Positions 1 to 4,447 of a DNA stretch of 5,682 nt are shown piece by piece. Under the pieces are notes generated by a model that saw nothing but the letters and a program-made list of their open reading frames with translations, was not told the DNA's origin and ran no database searches. Origin of the DNA: Thermodesulfobacteriota bacterium (GTDB taxonomy: Bacteria > Desulfobacterota > QYQD01); the NCBI GenBank assembly GCA_030017815.1, contig JASEGX010000158.1:1-5682 (forward strand). Reading direction: 5' to 3'. Every line of letters begins with the position of its first letter. Position 1 is the first letter of the stretch. The translations under genes were made by a program, and so were the position numbers.

Positions 1-1
1 C

Positions 2-160
2 AACCATAAAAACCGTAAATCAAACTGGTTACGATTTCTATCAAATTGGATGACCCGCGCCCAGGATAAAGCCCCAAAATGTGAAATACAGGAAGACCCC
101 CCCGGCAAAACCGCCGAAAAAATAAAGGCCGAACTGATAGCAAAAGGAGAGTGGCGTTGA
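2..160 (+). CDS. C-terminal end of a replication-initiator / helicase-loader-like protein (partial)
   Basis: An open frame enters the window at base 2 and ends at the TGA at 158-160, so only the last 52 codons are seen and the start lies upstream. The visible part contains the segment SNWLRFLSNWMTRAQDK (residues 8-24 of the visible part) and ends in the charged tail ELIAKGEWR. A tryptophan-rich 'W..F..NWm.RA' helix followed by a short basic tail is what I know from the extreme C-terminus of DnaD/DnaT-like and other phage replication-initiation proteins. It is thought to act with helicase loading at the origin. That family assignment is an inference from about 20 residues. The frame itself is well supported: its stop overlaps the TTG start of the next gene (TTGA), a typical translational-coupling arrangement, and no other frame across 1-150 gives a sensible protein tail. 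Confidence 0.55.
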   Translation, partial: NHKNRKSNWLRFLSNWMTRAQDKAPKCEIQEDPPGKTAEKIKAELIAKGEWR

Positions 161-789
161 AATTAAATAAAGGATTTTACGACGCAAGAATGAATGAAGC
201 AACCCTGTTATCGGGTTATAAACAGGTCAATTTTAAACAAATGGCAGACGCGATTTATGAGCGGATATGTCTGGATTATAACGAAAAGGACTTGGATTGG
301 GCAATTAATGACGCCTTGGGGATAGATGGGAAAATTAATTATCCGGTATTACTTAAATATTTGAATCGCTACAGATCGGAACGGCTGGAGAAAGAAACAC
401 AGCAAAAAAAATTAAAATATCATAAAGATGCCGAAAGATTCCGGGCATTGCAACTACAAAAACAAAATTGTGACCACCGATGCAGATTATGTGAGTTCTC
501 ACGATATGATAAAGATGACAGATATTTCTGTAAAAATATAGTGGCCAGTCTGGTGCAAAAAATAGTCAATGGCATGACAAGACCGGATGGATTCGATGGG
601 ATTAAAGCATGGAATGATCTCAGGTCTGAATTTCCAGACTATGACATTTGTGAGCCATTACCCACTATGACAAGCCGTCACCCGGATAGCCTGAAAATCA
701 ATAGCGTATTTTTTAAGGGACATTGGACTGATATTAGGTATTTACCACCAATACAGCCGTCAAAAGATAATGATGAATTAACAGACTAA
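157..789 (+). CDS. Unrecognised 210-residue phage protein with a four-cysteine cluster
   Basis: I choose the TTG at 157 as the start. The ribosome site AGGAG (145-149) lies 7 bases upstream of it, but only 1 base from the alternative GTG at 151. The TTG also overlaps the upstream stop codon as TTGA. The protein is hydrophilic and probably cytoplasmic, with no signal peptide or membrane segment. Residues about 20-70 look helical. Residues about 68-105 are highly charged and likely helical or coiled-coil (LLKYLNRYRSERLEKE...). Then come Cys105, Cys109, Cys112 and Cys125 in a C-x3-C-x2-C-x12-C pattern, which could bind zinc or an iron-sulfur cluster. The C-terminal third ends in a flexible polar tail. 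Its position, coupled to a probable replication gene, suggests a DNA-replication accessory role such as a helicase loader or inhibitor, but I do not recognise the family. The existence of the gene is solid; the function is unknown. Confidence 0.85.
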   Translation: MKLNKGFYDARMNEATLLSGYKQVNFKQMADAIYERICLDYNEKDLDWAINDALGIDGKINYPVLLKYLNRYRSERLEKETQQKKLKYHKDAERFRALQLQKQNCDHRCRLCEFSRYDKDDRYFCKNIVASLVQKIVNGMTRPDGFDGIKAWNDLRSEFPDYDICEPLPTMTSRHPDSLKINSVFFKGHWTDIRYLPPIQPSKDNDELTD

Positions 790-828
790 AAATCACCGGC
801 AAAGACCGCAGACCAGGAGGAGGATGAT

Positions 829-999
829 ATGAGATGCGTCACAGCAGTATTACGATCGTGTATTTCCAGGAAAGCCAGACCGGTGGTTTTTCCCCAGGCG
901 ACAGAAGTAAAAAGCGGCCAAAAACCTGTCAAGCAAAATCCGCATTACCTCAACCATAATAATATCAGTGCGTTACCTCGTTTTCAACACCAAACATAA
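829..999 (+). CDS. Possible 56-residue small protein, unrecognised
   Basis: An ATG at 829 follows the strongest Shine-Dalgarno in the window, AGGAGGAGG at 815-823, at 5-8 bases spacing. The frame stays open for 56 codons to the TAA at 997-999. The product is basic (many Arg and Lys), has two cysteines near the N-terminus, no membrane segment and a low-complexity polar C-terminal half, and resembles nothing I know. Against it: the peptide composition is unconvincing. A second ATG at 834 in another frame also opens 41 codons (834-959) and shares the same ribosome site at 10-base spacing. The ribosome site is the main reason to list the ORF. It may be a real small late or regulatory protein, a short leader peptide, or a decayed gene whose ribosome site survives. 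Confidence 0.35.
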   Translation: MRCVTAVLRSCISRKARPVVFPQATEVKSGQKPVKQNPHYLNHNNISALPRFQHQT

Positions 1000-1034
1000 T
1001 CGCTAAATCTAAAAAACCATGCTATATATACATT

Positions 1035-1080
1035 CAGCCCATTAGGGCTGCCCTCGTAATACCCGATCCCATCGGGAGGG
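1035..1080 (+). promoter_or_regulatory. Tandem hairpins with competing pairings upstream of the packaging genes
   Basis: Two perfect stems lie 11 bases apart. CAGCCC (1035-1040) pairs with GGGCTG (1045-1050) around an ATTA loop. CCCGAT (1062-1067) pairs with ATCGGG (1071-1076) around CCC. Competing pairings are also possible: AGGG (1044-1047) with CCCT (1051-1054), and the same CCCT with AGGG (1077-1080), which would enclose the second stem. Neither stem is followed by a T-run on either strand, so they are not standard intrinsic terminators. They could be an attenuator-like RNA switch at the end of transcripts from the upstream genes, or a protein-binding site upstream of the promoter at 1104. 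The pairings are seen directly; any function is inference. Confidence 0.45.
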
Positions 1081-1103
1081 ATAAAAACGCCCACATAAAA
1101 ACC

Positions 1104-1133
1104 TTGACATGATTATTCAATTCGTGCTACTCA
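1104..1133 (+). promoter_or_regulatory. Candidate sigma-70-type promoter for the packaging operon
   Basis: A perfect -35 hexamer TTGACA (1104-1109) is followed after 18 bases by TACTCA (1128-1133). That is a weak -10 hexamer, but it is preceded by TG at 1125-1126, giving an extended -10 (TGnTA). Transcription would start at about 1140-1142, immediately before the ATG at 1143. The position, in the spacer just ahead of the late-type operon, makes biological sense. The -10 matches consensus only at its first two bases, so this promoter may need an activator or may be fortuitous. Confidence 0.45.
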
Positions 1134-1142
1134 ATAGCCATC

Positions 1143-1526
1143 ATGTCCAAAAAAGTCCCAGCTAAGCCAGATTCGGGACAAAAAGTCCCAATATCTACCG
1201 AAAATAATTCAGAAGTACCTACACCTGCAAAAAAGAAAATAAAAAGAGGCCGGACGGAAAATCTAACAAACGCGGGCAAGGGAAGGCCAAAAGGCGTCAA
1301 AAACAAATTTACCTCGCTAAAGGACGCGTTTCTAAACGCGTTCAATCGCGCCGGGGGGGAAAATGCCCTGACAGATTTCGGGAAACAGGTGAAAAATCAA
1401 GCTGTTTTTTTTCAAATGTTGTCGAAGATGCTGCCATCGAAGGCGGAAGTATCGGGCGAGGTAATATTAAGGGTTGTCTATAAAAATAAGCCTCAGGAGG
1501 CCGAGGGCGACACAAAAAATGACTAA
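1143..1526 (+). CDS. Putative small terminase-like protein (GRPKG-type)
   Basis: This 127-residue protein begins with a basic, disordered tail (residues 1-45, with KVP/KVP/EVP repeats). It is followed by the core NAGKGRPKGVKNKFT (43-57) and a helical segment with AGGENALTDFGKQ (70-82) and FFQMLSKMLP (89-98), then a short beta-like tail (VSGEVILRVVY). The 'GRPKG..NK' entry followed by 'F...L.K.LP' is what I know from small proteins encoded directly upstream of phage large terminases. These are often annotated as terminase small subunit or as an uncharacterised GRPKGSKNK-type domain. Its position and its 8-base overlap with the large terminase gene support a role in recognising viral DNA for packaging. 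No ATG, GTG or TTG lies in frame between the stop at 1110-1112 and the ATG at 1143. That ATG has no Shine-Dalgarno, so expression may depend on a leaderless mRNA. Gene existence is firm; the small-subunit role is an inference. Confidence 0.65.
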   Translation: MSKKVPAKPDSGQKVPISTENNSEVPTPAKKKIKRGRTENLTNAGKGRPKGVKNKFTSLKDAFLNAFNRAGGENALTDFGKQVKNQAVFFQMLSKMLPSKAEVSGEVILRVVYKNKPQEAEGDTKND

Positions 1527-3876
1527 CCCGGCCACCATCCTAACCATCTCTCTCCCCCTACCCCATCCCAAGCAATTAGCTGCTATTCGGTCTATTGCCA
1601 AGCGAAAAGTCTGGAAGGCTGGCCGTCGCGGCGGAAAAACAGTTGGCGCGGGCATTATGGCCGTCGAGGGGTTTTTAGATGGCCGCCGGGTACTCTACGC
1701 GGCCCCCACTACAGACCAACTGGATCGGTTTTGGATTACTGTTTGTAATGCCCTCCGGCCCGCTATAGACGCGGGCGTGTACAAAAAAAATGAGACCGAG
1801 CATAGCATTGATCTGCCCGGTACCGAGCAGCGCGTCCGCGCTAAAACCGCCTGGAATGCCGATACCCTGCGCGGTGACTATGCTGATCTATTAATACTCG
1901 ACGAGTGGCAGCTCATGGCCGAGGATACGTGGGGTCGGGTAGGCGCGCCAATGTTGCTGGACAATAATGGGGACGCCGTGTTCATTTATACCCCACCTTC
2001 CTTGCAATCCCGCGGCGTAACCAAAGCCAGAGATCCCCAGCACGCGGGAAAGCTATTCAAGCGCGCTGAGGCTGATACTACAGGCCGCTGGAAGACGTTT
2101 GTTTTTTCATCCCATGAGAATCCCCATATCAGCAGAGTGGCCCTGGCCGAGATATCCCGTGAGATGACCTCGCTATCCTACCGGCAGGAGATACTCGCCG
2201 AGGACATCGACGAAGCCCCCGGCGCGCTATGGACTAGAAAAATTATCGAAGACAACCGTATAGTTACAGCTCCGGATTGCGAGAGGGTTGTTGTGGCCAT
2301 TGACCCATCTACTACGGCAGGAGGCGATGAGGCCGGTATTATTGTGGCTGGAGCCATAGGGGATCACGGCTATATTCTGGAGGATTGCACACTGCAAGGC
2401 GCGCCGCTGCAATGGGCCAAGGTTGCCGTCAGCGCCTATCATAGATGGCAGGCGGACGCGATCATAGCGGAATCAAATCAGGGCGGAGATATGGTCAGGC
2501 TGACTATCGCCCAGGCTGACCCCAATGTGCCGGTCAAACTCATTCACGCGTCGCGGGGCAAGCAAGTCCGCGCCGCGCCAGTTTCTGCCAAATACGAAAA
2601 GGGTTTGGTCCATCATGTCGGCGCGTTTCCAATGTTGGAGGATGAATTAGCGCTATGGATTCCCGGCGATCCATCGCCGAATAGACTTGATGCCTGTTTT
2701 GTAGCCGGCACAATGGTTGAGACTATAAATGGTCCAATAGCAATAGAAAAGATCCGGATAGGCAGCAAAGTCCTGACAAGACAGGGAGTTAGGAAGATAT
2801 CAAATGCCGGCTGTACAGGTATGAAAAAAGTTTTTGGCTTGATGCTCTCGTGTGATACAATGCTGACCGGAACAGGTAACCATCCTGTTTACACCAACGA
2901 GAGGGGATTTGTTGAATTATGCGAACTGAAGAAATCAGATACATTATTAACACTACAAGAGATGAAACAATATATAACGGGATTAAGTATGCCTGCTCAA
3001 AGATATGTGCCGGGAAACTACGAAGTACAAAAGAAGACCGGATTTGCAGCATTTGTAGTAAACAATTTATTGCCAAAAAAAGTTACAGCCAAAAAACCTG
3101 TTCCCGTACATATGGTTACAAGGCAAGAAGTATCAATTCAGCCAACTTATAATTTAGAGGTTGAGGGATGCCCTGAATATTTTGCCAATGGCGTCCTGGT
3201 GCATAATTGCGTTTACAGCCTCGCCGAGATTATGACCCACACCCAAACCGGTTTCAAAAACCACGATCTCCGCTTATGGGAGGTCAAGGGCGTTATGGCG
3301 CTCAACCGCTATATCGTCGTTTCGGCGGCCAATGCCCGTAAAAAAAGCCCCTATACCGCGATATGGGTTATAGGGCTGGGTCAGGACCAGAAATATTACG
3401 TCATAGACGGGGTAAGGGACGTCTTCGACCTGGGTCAGAGGGTATCAGTTCTGTTTCAGTTCCATAAGGCGTACAGGCCCCTCGCTGTTGCCTATGGAGA
3501 GGATGGATGGCAGGTGGATCAGCCATACGTTGAAGAGCGGCAGAGAAAAATTAATTACGGATTCAATGTCATCCCATTAGGCGACGGTACTCCGAAGATG
3601 AAGCCCGACGATCGGATCAGGCGGTTGGCCCCGATGTTCAGTTCTAACAGGATTTTTCTGCCTGGGACGCTCAATAAACAGACCATCAAGGGGGAGATGA
3701 GAAATTTGGTCGCGGATTTTGTGAATGAGGAATATACGGTATTCCCGGAAGGGCAATATGACGATATGCTGAGAGCGATGTCGAGGATATTAGACCCGGA
3801 ACTCAACGCGATGTTTCCATCGCCCTGGTATGAGCAGCAGGAATCCGTTGACCCGGAGCCGGAGGCGGATTATTAG
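1519..3876 (+). CDS. Large terminase subunit (TerL) containing an intein and a second nuclease-like domain
   Basis: This is the DNA-packaging motor ATPase and nuclease, which acts at the portal. The start is the ATG at 1519, overlapping the previous stop by 8 bases, with GAGGG (1503-1507) upstream. An upstream in-frame TTG at 1474 lies deep inside the preceding gene and is unlikely. In the 785-residue precursor, the ATPase has Walker A AGRRGGKT (34-41), Walker B LLILDE (124-129) and a TPPS coupling motif (158-161). A RuvC-like nuclease follows with VAIDPST (Asp262), IIAESNQGG (Glu318) and SPNRLDA (Asp391). A 171-residue mini-intein occupies residues 393-563. The first TerL ends shortly after it (VYSLAEIM, 565-572). 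The protein then continues for over 200 residues into a second TerL-nuclease-like domain (about 595-767) whose first acidic residue appears lost. The spliced product is 614 residues, of which about 200 lie beyond a normal TerL end. TerL identity is very secure; the tandem-domain reading is strong but based on recall of families. Confidence 0.95.
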   Translation: MTNPATILTISLPLPHPKQLAAIRSIAKRKVWKAGRRGGKTVGAGIMAVEGFLDGRRVLYAAPTTDQLDRFWITVCNALRPAIDAGVYKKNETEHSIDLPGTEQRVRAKTAWNADTLRGDYADLLILDEWQLMAEDTWGRVGAPMLLDNNGDAVFIYTPPSLQSRGVTKARDPQHAGKLFKRAEADTTGRWKTFVFSSHENPHISRVALAEISREMTSLSYRQEILAEDIDEAPGALWTRKIIEDNRIVTAPDCERVVVAIDPSTTAGGDEAGIIVAGAIGDHGYILEDCTLQGAPLQWAKVAVSAYHRWQADAIIAESNQGGDMVRLTIAQADPNVPVKLIHASRGKQVRAAPVSAKYEKGLVHHVGAFPMLEDELALWIPGDPSPNRLDACFVAGTMVETINGPIAIEKIRIGSKVLTRQGVRKISNAGCTGMKKVFGLMLSCDTMLTGTGNHPVYTNERGFVELCELKKSDTLLTLQEMKQYITGLSMPAQRYVPGNYEVQKKTGFAAFVVNNLLPKKVTAKKPVPVHMVTRQEVSIQPTYNLEVEGCPEYFANGVLVHNCVYSLAEIMTHTQTGFKNHDLRLWEVKGVMALNRYIVVSAANARKKSPYTAIWVIGLGQDQKYYVIDGVRDVFDLGQRVSVLFQFHKAYRPLAVAYGEDGWQVDQPYVEERQRKINYGFNVIPLGDGTPKMKPDDRIRRLAPMFSSNRIFLPGTLNKQTIKGEMRNLVADFVNEEYTVFPEGQYDDMLRAMSRILDPELNAMFPSPWYEQQESVDPEPEADY
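2695..3207 (+). other. In-frame mini-intein inside the large terminase
   Basis: The encoded segment is 171 residues (precursor 393-563) and carries all splicing blocks. Block A starts with Cys393 (CFVAGTMVETINGPIAIEKI). Block B is TGNHPVYT, with Thr452 and His455. Blocks F and G are YNLEVEGCPEYFANGVLVHN (544-563), ending in His562-Asn563, and Cys564 is the +1 extein residue. This is the class 1 arrangement in which Cys1 and Cys+1 exchange the thioester and Asn cyclisation frees the ends. Between about residues 478 and 535 there is only a short linker with no LAGLIDADG or HNH motif in frame, so it appears to lack a homing endonuclease and cannot mobilise itself. It interrupts the terminase between Ala392 and Cys564, one residue after the nuclease Asp391. 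Splicing is predicted, not shown. Confidence 0.93.
3301..3819 (+). other. Second TerL-type nuclease domain, probably catalytically degenerate
   Basis: Precursor residues about 595-767 read like the complete C-terminal nuclease of another terminase lineage. The order is RYIVVSAANARKK (597-609), YTAIWVIGLGQDQKYYVIDG (612-631), YRPLAVAYGEDGWQVD (652-667), DDRIRRLAPMF (697-707), a segment with EEYTVFPEG (737-745) and QYDDMLRAMSRILDPEL (746-762). In the relatives I recall, the first motif reads VDPAN, with Asp as the metal ligand. Here it is VSAAN, so Ser602 replaces the Asp. The acidic residue of the second motif may be Glu661, although the alignment around AYGED is ambiguous. Asp748 and Asp749 of the third motif remain. 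The domain may have become a structural, DNA-binding or regulatory part of the motor. An in-frame ATG at 3295 with purine-rich sequence upstream could also let it be made separately. Confidence 0.75.
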
Positions 3877-3887
3877 GAGAGGATATT

Positions 3888-4058
3888 ATGTCAGAACCAG
3901 GTGTAAAACACATAGACTTTAAGGCGTTAGTCGAAGCATTAGACCCCAACAGGCATAAACCGATTAAGATTTATGAGTTTAAAGGTTGTGGTGGCAAGAC
4001 AAGGAAGTTTTTTGAGGAAGAGCTGAAGCCTGGGGAGACCTATCCATGGGCGACGTAA
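3888..4058 (+). CDS. Small 56-residue protein between terminase and portal, unrecognised
   Basis: The ATG at 3888 follows AGGAG (3875-3879) and GAGG (3878-3881) at good spacing. The frame ends at the TAA at 4056-4058, overlapping the next gene's start by 13 bases. The 56-residue product is charged and soluble, with no membrane segment. It has a helical N-terminal half (FKALVEALDP) and then a compact glycine-rich turn, IYEFKGCGGKTRKFFEEEL (28-46). The GCGGKT string recalls a P-loop only superficially; the protein is too small to be an ATPase. Its place between large terminase and portal, with tight overlaps, argues for a head-assembly or packaging accessory role. That is a guess by context only. 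The gene is very likely real because of its ribosome site, length and packing between neighbours. Confidence 0.75.
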   Translation: MSEPGVKHIDFKALVEALDPNRHKPIKIYEFKGCGGKTRKFFEEELKPGETYPWAT

Positions 4059-4447
4059 AAAGTTCAAGTTTTGTCACGGATGTCGGTCTGATTCAGGAGC
4101 AATTGAGGCTCTCAAGGTATTTTGGCTATCTGCCCGTCTATGCCTCTACAACCACGGATTTTTCATACGGCAAGATTGTTCTGGCCTGGCTGATCGAAGC
4201 CTGTCCTGGTTATTTATGGATAGTCGAGGTTAGAGATGAGGTTGTAAGCATCTGGAACGCCGACTTGGGCAGTTCGTGGGGTTTTAGGGCGCTAGTTAAA
4301 GAAGTAGATAACGACGGAGATATGATTAAGTCAGCAGCTCATGAGCTCTTAGCCCAATATGGCGTCAGAAACACCAGGGCCGACCAGGATGAACTCGTAC
4401 ATGGCCTCAAGAGAGACGCAAGGGGCGATGCGGTAAGGATAAACTAA
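4046..4447 (+). CDS. 133-residue protein of the packaging operon, unrecognised
   Basis: The start ATG at 4046 lies 8 bases after GGGGAG (4032-4037) and overlaps the previous gene by 13 bases. The stop TAA (4445-4447) shares its last A with the portal start. The protein is soluble. The N-terminus looks helical (LIQEQLRLSRYFGYLP, 15-30). A mixed hydrophobic middle follows (IVLAWLIEACPGYLWIVEVRDEV, about 44-66, probably helix plus strand rather than a membrane span because it is interrupted by charged residues). Next come IWNADLGSSWGFRALVKEVDN (69-89), a helix (MIKSAAHELLAQYGV, 93-107) and a charged tail. I do not recognise the family. Full translational coupling to the portal gene suggests a role in head or portal assembly or packaging, by context only. 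Confidence 0.85.
   Translation: MGDVKSSSFVTDVGLIQEQLRLSRYFGYLPVYASTTTDFSYGKIVLAWLIEACPGYLWIVEVRDEVVSIWNADLGSSWGFRALVKEVDNDGDMIKSAAHELLAQYGVRNTRADQDELVHGLKRDARGDAVRIN

Larger units (their letters stand above)
790..1142. other. Sparse spacer between the replication-type gene and the packaging operon
   Basis: This 353-base stretch holds no convincing gene longer than 60 codons on either strand. It contains one short ORF with a strong ribosome site (829-999), a pair of perfect hairpins (1035-1080) and a promoter-like sequence (1104-1133), each listed separately. Bases 1000-1034 contain AT-rich sequence (GCTATATATACATT at 1021-1034) with no assignable function. It is probably the regulatory boundary between the early and late gene blocks. 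I see no tRNA, CRISPR repeat or insertion-sequence end here. Confidence 0.6.

Noticed and set aside
1035..1080. Intrinsic transcription terminator
   Set aside because: The stems are clear but no T-run follows on either strand, so I list them as a possible regulatory structure instead.
1127..1345. 72-codon minus-strand open frame across the small-terminase-like gene
   Set aside because: It is opposite a gene with a recognisable core motif and good operon context, and appears to be a shadow of it.
1353..1412. G7 (1353-1359) and T8 (1405-1412) runs as programmed frameshift sites joining the small and large terminase genes
   Set aside because: After the T8 run both alternative frames hit stops before the large terminase start (about 1460-1482), so no fusion product would result.
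1474..1518. Upstream in-frame TTG start for the large terminase
   Set aside because: It would extend the overlap with the previous gene to over 50 bases and add a basic tail outside the usual TerL start. The ATG at 1519 fits the normal short overlap.
2789..3076. 95-codon minus-strand open frame inside the intein
   Set aside because: The AT-rich DNA there gives few minus-strand stops. The plus-strand intein blocks explain the sequence fully.
2695..3207. LAGLIDADG or HNH homing endonuclease inside the intein frame
   Set aside because: Only about 55-60 residues lie between the splicing halves and none of the endonuclease motifs can be read in that frame.
3888..4058. GCGGKT as a nucleotide-binding P-loop
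   Set aside because: The 56-residue protein is too small and lacks a Walker B or surrounding fold; the match is superficial.
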